Of a stretch of 64,000 nucleotides of DNA, positions 1 to 7,619 are shown one piece after another. Under the pieces are notes generated by a model, which saw only the letters and a list, made by a program, of their open reading frames with translations, searched no databases and was not told the DNA's origin. Made by a program: the position numbers and the translations under genes. Numbering within the stretch: position 1 is the first letter of the stretch; each line of letters begins with the position of its first letter. This DNA is from Nitrincola schmidtii (lineage in GTDB: Bacteria; Pseudomonadota; Gammaproteobacteria; Pseudomonadales; Balneatricaceae): positions 1 to 64,000 of the forward strand of contig NZ_WBOL01000010.1 of assembly GCF_008973715.1 (NCBI RefSeq), read 5' to 3'.

Positions 1-126
1 ATATCGAAGGTAAGGACGGGTATCTTAGTCCCTGAATTGGGATAGTGGGTAGCATGAGCCGTGTACGAGGCCCGTACGCACGGTTCTGTGAGAGGGATGA
101 GGAGGTAACTCCTCACCCTACTCGAT
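1..126 (+). mobile_element. 3' end of a group II intron (domains V-VI), cut by the window start
   Basis: Bases 56-86 fold as a typical group II intron domain V: GAGCCGTG pairs with CACGGTTC, with a two-base bulge and a short upper stem. The following GGGATGAGGAGG...CTCCTCACCC helix (about 94-118) fits domain VI with a bulged A, and the intron probably ends near the AT at 125-126. Any intron-encoded reverse transcriptase would lie left of the window. The fold was read by eye; the exact 3' splice site and intron class are not certain. Confidence 0.72.
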
Positions 127-182
127 TATATGTGTATTCTGGGTCAGAGTAATTATTTAGTCTGACACATGACTCTAATTAC

Positions 183-212
183 AAAAAGGTCAGTTATGTG
201 CTGGCCTTTTTT
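183..212 (+). terminator. Rho-independent terminator-like hairpin
   Basis: AAGGTCAG (186-193) and CTGGCCTT (201-208) pair with one G-T wobble around a 7-base loop and run into TTTT. It sits about 60 bases after the intron end. Some group II introns insert near terminators, so this could be part of the intron target or the end of the gene the intron entered. Confidence 0.6.
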
Positions 213-242
213 CGTTATTATGGGATGCCACCATATTTTCCT

Positions 243-348
243 GAGTGTTTACTCTTAACTTTATCTGACCGTCTGTCACATGGATGTGACAGTCGAGCCT
301 ACAAGGATGTATTCACGGCGAGTCAGATGAAGTTAAGAGTATACACTC
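243..348. repeat. Nested palindrome, 27-bp arms, attC-like or MITE-like
   Basis: Outer arms 243-269 and 322-348 are reverse complements over 27 bp with two mismatches. An inner perfect palindrome, CTGTCACA-TGGA-TGTGACAG, lies at 273-292. The arms carry TCTTAAC (253-259) and GTTAAGA (332-338), each one base off the integron attC consensus boxes RYYYAAC and GTTRRRY, about 86 bp apart, which is within attC size range. No extrahelical base typical of attC is obvious, so a miniature inverted-repeat element is an equal possibility. No gene is supported here. Confidence 0.5.
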
Positions 349-367
349 ACAGCCACAACGAACTTAA
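336..367 (+). repeat. 32-bp direct repeat, left copy
   Basis: This copy matches 1380-1411 over 32 bp with a single mismatch (position 342 versus 1386). It begins inside the right arm of the palindrome at 243-348 and ends 33 bases from the toxin stop codon. With the other copy it brackets the toxin-antitoxin pair. Confidence 0.85.
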
Positions 368-400
368 GTCATATGCAAGCACTTGCAGACACTCATCATC

Positions 401-907
401 TCACGAAGATGACAATGTTTTCTCTACATCACAGATCCGAGCCATCAATACCAGAGGATCAAACGCCGATTCTTTGAAGCCAAATTTTTTGTAGAACTTT
501 TGCGCACTGTGATCGATCGCATGAACCAAAATGCCAGCACCACCCACAACATTCATTGCTTGTATAGAGCGCAAAATACAATCTTTTAAAAGACCTGCGC
601 CAATCCCGCGACCTTGATAAGCACTGTCAACGCCTAGCCTTGCCAATATCACCATTGGGATGGGATCAGGGCTGTTTCTTTTTAGCGAACTGAATGCTTG
701 TTCTCTTGATACCGATCCCATAGCAATCGCATAGTATCCAACAACTTGATTAGTCCTCGTGTCATTTACCACGTAAACTCTTGCTGTACCTTGTTTTTGA
801 CTTTTTAAAGCTTGTTTGGTTAACCAGTTGTCCAGAGCTTCAATGCTACACCGAAATGCATTGAGTTGGTGCTGATCGGTCAGTTGTGTTGGTGCACTTA
901 TTCCCAA
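401..907 (-). CDS. GNAT acetyltransferase toxin, TacT family
   Basis: This 168-residue protein is a GCN5-related N-acetyltransferase of the TacT/AtaT type, toxins that acetylate charged aminoacyl-tRNA and stop translation. The N-terminal APTQLTDQHQLNAFRC...LDNWL pattern is typical of the family. The acetyl-CoA loop is QGRGIGAGLL (about residues 98-107), and the FYKKFGF segment near residue 140 carries the conserved catalytic tyrosine. The start is a TTG at 907-905 with AGGAAA upstream, overlapping the last codons of the antitoxin gene by 10 bp, which gives translational coupling. The toxic function is inferred from family and context. Confidence 0.88.
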   Translation of the reverse strand: MGISAPTQLTDQHQLNAFRCSIEALDNWLTKQALKSQKQGTARVYVVNDTRTNQVVGYYAIAMGSVSREQAFSSLKRNSPDPIPMVILARLGVDSAYQGRGIGAGLLKDCILRSIQAMNVVGGAGILVHAIDHSAQKFYKKFGFKESAFDPLVLMARICDVEKTLSSS

Positions 908-1164
908 GGTGCTTTCCTATTAAAAAGATCTTTCATGCTTTCAAGAGTCTGAGGTGCTGCATGAAGTTCAAGATCGAATGCTGCATATGCTTTAGCATCA
1001 AGCACAAAATCTCTCTGTTCAGCCAACACATTATGTGCTTCATTAAGCGCCGCTTGCTGAATGAATACGGTTCTATCAACCTTTTTGAGATTTGCTGCTG
1101 CGTCTATAATATCTCTCACTGATGGCAGAACTCGCATGTTGATTGGAGCTGTCTTTGTAGCCAT
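898..1164 (-). CDS. DUF1778 ribbon-helix-helix antitoxin, TacA family
   Basis: This 88-residue protein has the INMRVLPSVRDIIDAAA pattern of DUF1778 (TacA) antitoxins. An N-terminal ribbon-helix-helix (about 8-50) binds operator DNA, and the C-terminal tail (about 55-88) would wrap the toxin and block its acetyl-CoA site. It is encoded directly upstream of the GNAT toxin on the same strand, the usual antitoxin-first order, and likely represses the pair together with the toxin. The ATG follows a GAGGAAGG ribosome site. Confidence 0.88.
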   Translation of the reverse strand: MATKTAPINMRVLPSVRDIIDAAANLKKVDRTVFIQQAALNEAHNVLAEQRDFVLDAKAYAAFDLELHAAPQTLESMKDLFNRKAPWE

Positions 1165-1176
1165 AACACCTTCCTC

Positions 1177-1230
1177 TATATCTATTTAATATACAGTTTA
1201 AGTGGTTTTTTTGTATAGTCAATAGATATA
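1177..1230 (-). promoter_or_regulatory. Candidate operator of the toxin-antitoxin pair
   Basis: TATATCTATT at 1177-1186 and its exact reverse complement at 1221-1230 form 10-bp inverted repeats just upstream of the antitoxin start. The spacing, AT-rich content and position fit a pair of RHH-antitoxin binding sites covering the promoter. No clean -35/-10 pair could be assigned. Confidence 0.42.
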
Positions 1231-1379
1231 CGTACTGCGGTTTTCCAATTAAGGGGCGGAGTCAGTAGTATCCCAACGAATTTAACACGAGCTTACAAGA
1301 AGAGCTTAGAAACGAGGATCGGAGTTAAGAGAATTCGTAGGTCTAGCTGATGTGAATCGGCATTAGTAATTTGAGTTTC

Positions 1380-1411
1380 AGAGTAAACACTCACAGCCAC
1401 AACGAACTTAA
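1380..1411 (+). repeat. 32-bp direct repeat, right copy
   Basis: This second copy of the 336-367 repeat is in the same orientation with one mismatch. Unlike the left copy it is not preceded by the long palindrome. The two copies are 1,044 bp apart start to start and enclose only the toxin-antitoxin pair and its control region. Confidence 0.85.
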
Positions 1412-1734
1412 CCAACTAGCGGGAAAAGTAAGTTAGCAGCCAAAAAACTGACACAGATCAACTTCAAAGCAATAAATCATCAGCCATAGCAATTTTAGGA
1501 AAAACTCCTATATCCATTCAAAAAGCATGACATTATAGTTTCTCCATCAGATCAGCCAAGGACGTGCCGAAAGCTTCATAGATAGAAGCCATCTGATATC
1601 AATTTTTCGAAGACTTCCCGGTCCGAGAAAAAAGCTAGACATGGATGTTTAGTTTGGAAGGGGATCGAGCAAGGATGCAATCGTGAACCTTCTACCTTTC
1701 TTTACCTCTATATTCCCTGCATACTTCAAGACTA

Positions 1735-1761
1735 TTGACCCTTACAGCCCTATGTTAGAAT
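1735..1761 (+). promoter_or_regulatory. Putative sigma-70 promoter with extended -10
   Basis: TTGACC at 1735-1740 and TAGAAT at 1756-1761, preceded by TGT, give a -35/extended -10 pair with a 15-bp spacer. It lies 35 bp before the start of the DUF4870-like gene. Confidence 0.45.
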
Positions 1762-1796
1762 AGCCTTCTTTTTGGATAAAAATTTTAGGGAATCAC

Positions 1797-2192
1797 ATGA
1801 GCGATCGACACCCAAGCCTACAAGATGCTAATTTTGACTCTCAAGAACCGAATACTGTCCAAGCATCATCGCTTTTTACCGCCAAAATCATCTATTTTCT
1901 CTATTTAGCTTCTTTGGTGATTGGTATTACGGGTTTAGTCGGCTTAATAATGGCCTACATCAATAAAGATCCAAAGGCGGGTGAAGTTGCCTGCAATCAT
2001 TATCGATACCAAATTCGTACTTTTTGGATTGGCATGTTGTATGGTCTAGTCTGCTTATTATTAATGCTAGTAGTAGTCGGTTTCGTATTGTTACTATTGC
2101 TTTATATATGGATGATTGTTCGTTGTGTCAAAGGTTTAAAAGCTGCTGAAAGGGGTGAACCTGTTGAGAATGTCACCTCTTGGCTTTTTTAA
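1797..2192 (+). CDS. DUF4870-like small integral membrane protein
   Basis: This 131-residue protein has a polar N-terminus (1-25) and about three hydrophobic segments (roughly 30-52, 74-92 and 93-110). It ends with the WMIVRCVKGLKAAERGEP motif seen in DUF4870/Tic20-like membrane proteins. No catalytic residues are visible and the function is unknown. Its ATG is preceded by AGGG. The following hydrolase gene starts immediately downstream and could be co-transcribed. Confidence 0.75.
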   Translation: MSDRHPSLQDANFDSQEPNTVQASSLFTAKIIYFLYLASLVIGITGLVGLIMAYINKDPKAGEVACNHYRYQIRTFWIGMLYGLVCLLLMLVVVGFVLLLLLYIWMIVRCVKGLKAAERGEPVENVTSWLF

Positions 2193-2224
2193 TTAATGCT
2201 AAGTTGTTGAGTTTTTCTTCGAGT

Positions 2225-3892
2225 ATGCAGTCCCTTCTCAAATACCAAGGTCAGAACCCACTAACTTATCCAAGCTTAGTGGGTTTGTTGTTTGGAACCG
2301 TATTTTTTGCCTTTTCGTTAACACCGTCTCTTCTTCCAAGACCTTTTTTAATTCAGGGCACTCTATCGGGTTTATCCTTTACAGCGGGTTATGCTGTTGG
2401 GGTTTTCGCAATGTGGCTTTGGCATTATTTACAGTTACCCGAATTACCTAAACGTTGGGCTTTGCGGGTAAAACAACTTGCCACATCTTTATGTGTTTTG
2501 CTGACCATTAGTTTTATTTGGCAGGCTTCAACTTGGCAGAACTCGATCCGTGAAATGATGGGGATGGAGCTGCAGCAGGGGCATCAACCGGTCTTGTTGG
2601 GCTTAATGGCTGCGCTCGTTTTTCTGGCAGCACTGACGTTAGCGCGTCTTTTTAATTGGGTGATGCATTCACTTGCGGTACGTTGGCGACGTTATGTGTC
2701 TAATCGTATCTCTTATATGACCAGTTTTGTTGTTGCTTTAGTATTGTTTTGGTCAGTCATTGATGGTGTGTTAGTGACAGCGTTATTGCGTGCTGCAGAC
2801 AGCTCGTTTCAACAATTAGATGCTTTAATTGAAGATGATCTGCCTAAGCCCATCTTATCTATACAGACAGGCAGCAGTGAGTCCTTGATTAGTTGGGAAG
2901 AGTTAGGTCGTCAGGGGAGGCGCTTCGTAGCCGAAGCTCCCACACAAGATCAACTGAGTCATTTTTTTGATGAAGAGGTATTAGCACCTATTCGAGTTTA
3001 TGTTGGACTGTCCAGTGCTGAAAACAGTGAGTTACGTGCACAGCTAGCCTTGGAAGAGTTAAAGCGAGTCGGTGGTTTTGATCGTTCGGTATTAGTGATT
3101 GTCACTCCGACGGGAACCGGTTGGATTGATCCTAATGCCCAAGATTCGCTGGAGTATTTATTGCGTGGTGATGTGGCGTCTGTGGCTGCTCAATACTCCT
3201 ATCTAAATAGTCCGCTAACACTCTTTACTCAAGCAGAATATGGACAAGAAGCTGCACGCGCCTTATTTGCAGAAATCTATGGTTATTGGCGTACCTTACC
3301 ACGCGATTCAAGACCTAAACTCTATCTGTCAGGCTTAAGTTTGGGTTCGATGAATTCTGATCTCTCGTTTGATCTGTTTGATATTATCGACGAGCCCTTT
3401 GATGGGGCGTTATGGGTAGGCCCTCCGTTTAGAAACGAAACTTGGCGACGAGTCACTGCCGAGCGTGACGACGGGTCTCCAGCATGGTTACCTACTTTCC
3501 GCGATGGGTCAGTGGTGCGCTTTATGAATCAGTATCAAAGCTTAGAAGAGAGTGGGAATGCCCCTTGGGGGGCATTCCGTATCGCCTTTTTACAGTATGC
3601 CAGCGATCCTATTGTGTTCTTCAGTCCACATGCGGCTTGGAACGAACCTAACTGGATGCGCGATCCTCGGGGACCTGATGTATCACCCGATTTACGCTGG
3701 TTTCCCATAGTGACGATGTTACAGTTAGCGGCCGATACTGTGGTAGGTACAGCGCCTAAAGGTTTTGGGCATGAATATGCTGCGGAACATTATATTGATG
3801 CTTGGCTAGCGTTAATGGAACTCGATCATTGGACTAAGGAAGATGTTGAAAAGTTAAAGCAGTTGTTCAGCCGCTACGAAATCAATAAATAG
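2225..3892 (+). CDS. Membrane-anchored alpha/beta hydrolase (Abhydrolase_9 family)
   Basis: The N-terminal third has about four membrane segments (roughly residues 17-40, 45-68, 85-105 and 125-150) and matches the Abhydrolase_9 N-terminal type. The C-terminal part is an alpha/beta hydrolase with nucleophile elbow GLSLG (Ser about 372) and a late FGHEYAAEH segment that could supply the histidine. A TTG start at 2180 would add 15 residues and overlap the previous gene, but the ATG at 2225 is preferred because the N-terminal extension is not typical. Family members act at the inner membrane; the substrate is unknown. Confidence 0.78.
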   Translation: MQSLLKYQGQNPLTYPSLVGLLFGTVFFAFSLTPSLLPRPFLIQGTLSGLSFTAGYAVGVFAMWLWHYLQLPELPKRWALRVKQLATSLCVLLTISFIWQASTWQNSIREMMGMELQQGHQPVLLGLMAALVFLAALTLARLFNWVMHSLAVRWRRYVSNRISYMTSFVVALVLFWSVIDGVLVTALLRAADSSFQQLDALIEDDLPKPILSIQTGSSESLISWEELGRQGRRFVAEAPTQDQLSHFFDEEVLAPIRVYVGLSSAENSELRAQLALEELKRVGGFDRSVLVIVTPTGTGWIDPNAQDSLEYLLRGDVASVAAQYSYLNSPLTLFTQAEYGQEAARALFAEIYGYWRTLPRDSRPKLYLSGLSLGSMNSDLSFDLFDIIDEPFDGALWVGPPFRNETWRRVTAERDDGSPAWLPTFRDGSVVRFMNQYQSLEESGNAPWGAFRIAFLQYASDPIVFFSPHAAWNEPNWMRDPRGPDVSPDLRWFPIVTMLQLAADTVVGTAPKGFGHEYAAEHYIDAWLALMELDHWTKEDVEKLKQLFSRYEINK

Positions 3893-3899
3893 TGATGCG

Positions 3900-5093
3900 T
3901 TACGTTTTGTTAGGTTGAGTTTCAACCCTAAATAACAACAACCAGAAAGCGACTGCCATCATCACGATTAATCCGATGGAGAAAAAACTGGCTCCAGCGT
4001 AATCCAGAAGTGCGCCAAATATTAATGGAATGATGACACCTCCCAGGTTAGTCACTAGCATAGTGTAACCTATGGCTGTTCCGGCAAACTGTGTGGGAGC
4101 TAGGGAGATAGTTAAGGCAATATGAATCCCTGTTGCCGAACACATTGAAAAGCCAAGCAGTAAAGCCGCCAAGGGTGCTAAAATCCATAGGTCTAAATGG
4201 CTCAAAAGTAGCAACATGCAAGCACCTGCAATACCCACAAAACATAACCAGCGCAGCGTTAGTGCCGCATTTTGAGACATAAAGCGATCGTTGGTCACTC
4301 CCCAAAAAAGTCTACCCAAGAGTGTTCCTAGCTGAAGTAGTCCCATGCATAACGCAATTAATGATGCGCTTAAGGCTGCTGACTGACGTAAGGTTTCGGC
4401 TAAAAATGCCCACAGGGTAAATTGCCCTCCATTGGTTAAACCCGCAGCTAAATTCGCTCGACCCAATTTAGGGGTGCTCAATACTTTGGCTAAGCCTCGT
4501 GTTATGTTTGGTGAGTGTTGGTTGGTGCCAGTTGTGTCTTTTTTAGGAAGTAAAAAGAAAAATAATATTGCTAAAAGTCCAGCTACTAGAGCTACCCCCA
4601 GAACACCTATCTGCCAACCATAAACGAGTCCAAGACCGGCTAAAGCAGTGCCTATAGCGCCACCGACTGGCACCCCCGTTTGTTTGAGCCCCATCAAGGT
4701 TGCACGCCATTGGGGCGAAAACCATAGCAGAACAGCTCGTCCTGCTGCGGGGTTAATCAATCCATATCCAGCACCACTGATGGCCATGCCGATACAAAGA
4801 GACGCAAAGTTGTCACTAAACGATACCCATAGCATTCCACAACTCATCACTAGGGCCGCTAGCGTTAATGCGGGTCTGGTACCCAATCGATCAACGACCA
4901 TCCCCGCAGGCAATGAAGCAATAGCCAGTGTTGCTGAATAGGCACTGGCTAAGGCTCCAACCTGAATGGCTGTCAGATTCAGTTGCGCTATGAGCTGAGG
5001 ACCTGACGCTAAGACTCCAAGGACACACATTGCGCCCAATGCGTGTGCCAGAAAGATAAGGGCGAAATGGATTTTGAGTGTTAATGAGTTCAT
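3900..5093 (-). CDS. MFS transporter (major facilitator superfamily)
   Basis: This 397-residue carrier has twelve predicted hydrophobic helices and an MFS loop 2-3 signature (VDRLGTRPALTLAAL, about 67-81). The ATG is preceded by GAAGG. It is the last gene of the minus-strand dctP-dctQ-dctM-racemase operon, 16 bp after the racemase-family gene, so it probably moves the same compound or a product of it. The substrate cannot be read from the sequence. It converges on the Abhydrolase_9 gene with only 7 bp between stop codons. Confidence 0.85.
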   Translation of the reverse strand: MNSLTLKIHFALIFLAHALGAMCVLGVLASGPQLIAQLNLTAIQVGALASAYSATLAIASLPAGMVVDRLGTRPALTLAALVMSCGMLWVSFSDNFASLCIGMAISGAGYGLINPAAGRAVLLWFSPQWRATLMGLKQTGVPVGGAIGTALAGLGLVYGWQIGVLGVALVAGLLAILFFFLLPKKDTTGTNQHSPNITRGLAKVLSTPKLGRANLAAGLTNGGQFTLWAFLAETLRQSAALSASLIALCMGLLQLGTLLGRLFWGVTNDRFMSQNAALTLRWLCFVGIAGACMLLLLSHLDLWILAPLAALLLGFSMCSATGIHIALTISLAPTQFAGTAIGYTMLVTNLGGVIIPLIFGALLDYAGASFFSIGLIVMMAVAFWLLLFRVETQPNKT

Positions 5094-5109
5094 TAACCTT
5101 CGATCTTAG

Positions 5110-5778
5110 TTAGCATTGAGGTTTAAGTTTTGCCATTAACGCCACCCTAAGCGTGGCAATAGCAGCCGTGGTTCCATCAATAATAGGAACCGAAACCTTG
5201 GGTTGAAGTTTTGAGGCGAGACCCGCAAGAGGTCCGCCGCCCAGAACAATGCTGTTGACCTGATCTTCTTTTGCCGCTTTTTGACAAAGTTCAAGCAAGG
5301 CTTCTGCATAATCTTCTTGAATATCGCCAGGGTCTTGCCAATGGCTATGTTCAACCATATGCATAGACACTAAATGCTTTCCATAGCCATAGCTTTCTGC
5401 TGTTTTTTGTAAAGCACTCGCCATGCTAGGGGAAAAAGAAACGATGGATAATCGAGGTCCTATCACAGAAGCCATGGCATAAGCGGATTGAGCGATCCCT
5501 ACAACTGGAACATCCCGTGCTGCTCTAACGGCATTCAATCCGGTGTCCCCGAAAGAGGCAAGAATGACTCCATCTAAATGACCTTCCCATGCTGCTAAGG
5601 TTTGTGTCACCGCCTGTTCTGCAATCAGAGCATCTTCAGGTGTCACGATCAGTTCCGGTGCGCCAGTAGCGCAGATGGTAATAATTTCTTCGTTAGATAG
5701 CGCCGCAGCTTGAGCTGCAGCATTAATACGCTCGGTTACACTGGGCGATGAATTCGGGTTGATGATTAATAGTTTCAT
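5110..5778 (-). CDS. Asp/Glu/hydantoin racemase-family protein lacking both catalytic Cys
   Basis: This 222-residue protein matches the hydantoin/Asp-Glu racemase superfamily: N-terminal INPNSSPSVTERI, middle ASFGDTGLNAVR and late VLGGGPLAGLA. In active racemases these last two motifs read CFGDPG and GCAGM, each with a catalytic cysteine. Here Ser (about residue 75) and Gly (about 182) stand in their place. It therefore probably does not racemise by the two-cysteine mechanism and may be another activity or a binding protein. It lies 4 bp after dctM in the TRAP operon, so it likely acts on the imported substrate. Confidence 0.8.
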   Translation of the reverse strand: MKLLIINPNSSPSVTERINAAAQAAALSNEEIITICATGAPELIVTPEDALIAEQAVTQTLAAWEGHLDGVILASFGDTGLNAVRAARDVPVVGIAQSAYAMASVIGPRLSIVSFSPSMASALQKTAESYGYGKHLVSMHMVEHSHWQDPGDIQEDYAEALLELCQKAAKEDQVNSIVLGGGPLAGLASKLQPKVSVPIIDGTTAAIATLRVALMAKLKPQC

Positions 5779-5782
5779 ATGA

Positions 5783-7072
5783 TTAGCCTAAAATAACTGA
5801 GGGTAGCCAGAGTGTTATTGCAGGGAAAATATTGATCAGCGCCAGCGCAACAAGCATCGCCCCGATGAACCACATTAAGGGTGGTACTATCTGCATAATC
5901 GTTATTTTAGCGATTGAACAGGTGATCAATACCACCGAGGCTACCGGCGGTGTCTGCTGTCCAATGCCTAGATTAATGGTGACGATCAAACCAAAGTGAA
6001 CGCGATCAATACCCAGTTGATCCGCTAAGGGTAAGAAAATCGGTACTAGCATCAGTATGGCTGGCGTACCATGAACGATGGTACCTGCCAATAAAAAGAA
6101 GACGTTAATGGCAAGCAGTATGACCCAATAGTTGTCTGAAATACCCAAAATAGCTTCCGCAATTTCTTGTGGAATGCGTTGGTTAGTCAGATACCAGCCT
6201 AATAGGGTTGATGTCGCGACAATGAACATCAACATTGCACTTCGCTTGCCCGCTATGCGAAGGGTATCGATAAAATGATTCCAGCTTAGTGAGCGATACC
6301 AAGTGGCAGCCATAATAATGGACCATAAAGCAGCAACCGCACCTGCTTCAGTCGCCGTGAAGATACCACCTAAGATACCGAACAAAATTAGAATCGGCAG
6401 CGTCATCGGGAGTGCGGCATCTTTACCGGTGGCAATCACACGAGAGAACTCAAACTTCCCTTCAGTAGGATAACCTTTCTTAACTGAAATGATGTAAGCA
6501 GTCATGATCAGTAAAAAGCAGACTAAAAAGCCCGGGATAATACCGGCAGCAAACAGTTCAGCGATGGAAGCGTTGGCTACATAGGCATATAAGATAAGGT
6601 TAAGCGAGGGTGGAACAATGATCGCCATGGTCGCAGAGGTGGATGTTACCGCCGCAGCAAAGGCCGCAGAATAGCCGCGCTTTTTCATCTGCGGAATCAT
6701 GACTGACCCAATTGCAGCCGCGTCTGACGTCGCGGTTCCAGAAATTTCTGAGAAAAAAAGTGAGGTTAAAATGTTGACGTGTGCCAGACCCCCACGAATA
6801 TGACCGACCAGAGAAGAAGCAAAAGCGATCAGCTTTTCAGCAATGCGCCCTTGGTTCATCACTTCACCCGCAATCATGAACAATAAAGCGGCAACTAATA
6901 GGTAGTTATTTGCGCCACCAAAGGGGATGAGACCGATGACCATTGGCATCACCGCAGGATCTAGAAAAATCATCATCATCGCGGTAACGCCTAGAACATA
7001 AGCAATAGGTACGCCGAATAATAGTAAAATAATCAGTGAAATAAGAATGAGATAACCCGGATCAATGAACAT
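5783..7072 (-). CDS. TRAP transporter large permease, DctM type
   Basis: This 429-residue protein has about twelve hydrophobic helices. Family motifs include FFSEISGTATSDAAAIGSVMIP (starting about 108) and PPSLNLILYAYV, both typical of DctM. It forms the ion-driven transport channel with the DctQ protein encoded just upstream; the start codon overlaps the dctQ stop by 1 bp. It belongs to a dctP-dctQ-dctM set under a likely RpiR-type regulator. The substrate is unknown, probably a carboxylate. Confidence 0.93.
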   Translation of the reverse strand: MFIDPGYLILISLIILLLFGVPIAYVLGVTAMMMIFLDPAVMPMVIGLIPFGGANNYLLVAALLFMIAGEVMNQGRIAEKLIAFASSLVGHIRGGLAHVNILTSLFFSEISGTATSDAAAIGSVMIPQMKKRGYSAAFAAAVTSTSATMAIIVPPSLNLILYAYVANASIAELFAAGIIPGFLVCFLLIMTAYIISVKKGYPTEGKFEFSRVIATGKDAALPMTLPILILFGILGGIFTATEAGAVAALWSIIMAATWYRSLSWNHFIDTLRIAGKRSAMLMFIVATSTLLGWYLTNQRIPQEIAEAILGISDNYWVILLAINVFFLLAGTIVHGTPAILMLVPIFLPLADQLGIDRVHFGLIVTINLGIGQQTPPVASVVLITCSIAKITIMQIVPPLMWFIGAMLVALALINIFPAITLWLPSVILG

Positions 7073-7593
7073 TAGCCATCTCCTTCAGGTAACAGGTCAT
7101 TAGGATGAATACGGCCAGAAATAAGCCCAACTAAACGAACTAAACAGATGATTAAGATCAAGGCTCCCGCTACAGGTACGGCTCCTCTGAATAAAATCAC
7201 TGGCAGATCAACCGAGATCAGCATTCTGCCAGTAAAACTCAAGGCAGCTTTACCACCAAACCACAATAAGGCAGTCGCAAATGCACCCATTAAAATCTGG
7301 TTAATACAGGCGATGGTGCGTTGAACAATGGGTGGTAAGTTTTTCGCTATACCATCGAAACCTAAATGTTCATTAGTCCGAGTTAAATAAGCTGCGCCGA
7401 TAAAGGTCAACATAGCCAGAATGTGCGCGGGGAGTTCTTCACCCCAGGACACAGATGCATTTAAGATGAAGCGCGAAAAGACTGCATAATTGAGTAGAAC
7501 CAACAGGATGGCAGCCACAATGATGGTAAAAAGATCCAGTGCTTTGCACATCCAGCGATCCAGCCAGAGAACGATTTTGCCCAAAGTATCCAT
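7072..7593 (-). CDS. TRAP transporter small permease, DctQ type
   Basis: This 173-residue protein has four hydrophobic segments (about 18-38, 52-70, 93-113 and 132-155). The SWGEELPAHILAMLTFIGAAYL motif region is typical of DctQ (positions 49-70). It overlaps dctM by 1 bp and follows dctP by 26 bp. In this family the small subunit is essential for transport together with DctM. Confidence 0.9.
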   Translation of the reverse strand: MDTLGKIVLWLDRWMCKALDLFTIIVAAILLVLLNYAVFSRFILNASVSWGEELPAHILAMLTFIGAAYLTRTNEHLGFDGIAKNLPPIVQRTIACINQILMGAFATALLWFGGKAALSFTGRMLISVDLPVILFRGAVPVAGALILIICLVRLVGLISGRIHPNDLLPEGDG

Positions 7594-7619
7594 GGGTGCC
7601 TCCTGTCAGATGACTTGAA

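Larger units (their letters stand above)
1165..1796. other. 632-bp intergenic stretch, no supported gene
   Basis: Apart from the putative operator (1177-1230), the right copy of the direct repeat (1380-1411) and a promoter near 1735-1761, nothing coding is supported here. ACGAATT (1277-1283) and AATTCGT (1332-1338) form a short inverted pair, and GAGCTTA occurs twice near 1289 and 1303. It may be debris of past insertions together with the intron and palindrome to the left. Confidence 0.6.

Noticed and set aside
198-494. Open reading on the plus strand over the palindrome and toxin 3' end
   Set aside because: It runs through the inverted repeat and into the toxin gene on the other strand, with no ribosome site or family likeness.
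886-1122. Plus-strand open reading across the antitoxin gene
   Set aside because: It is antisense to a recognisable DUF1778 antitoxin and has Cys-rich, non-family sequence.
1280-1330. Second attC-like site (ATTTAAC ... GTTAAGA)
   Set aside because: The boxes look fair, but the inner sequence does not pair, so no attC-type fold forms.
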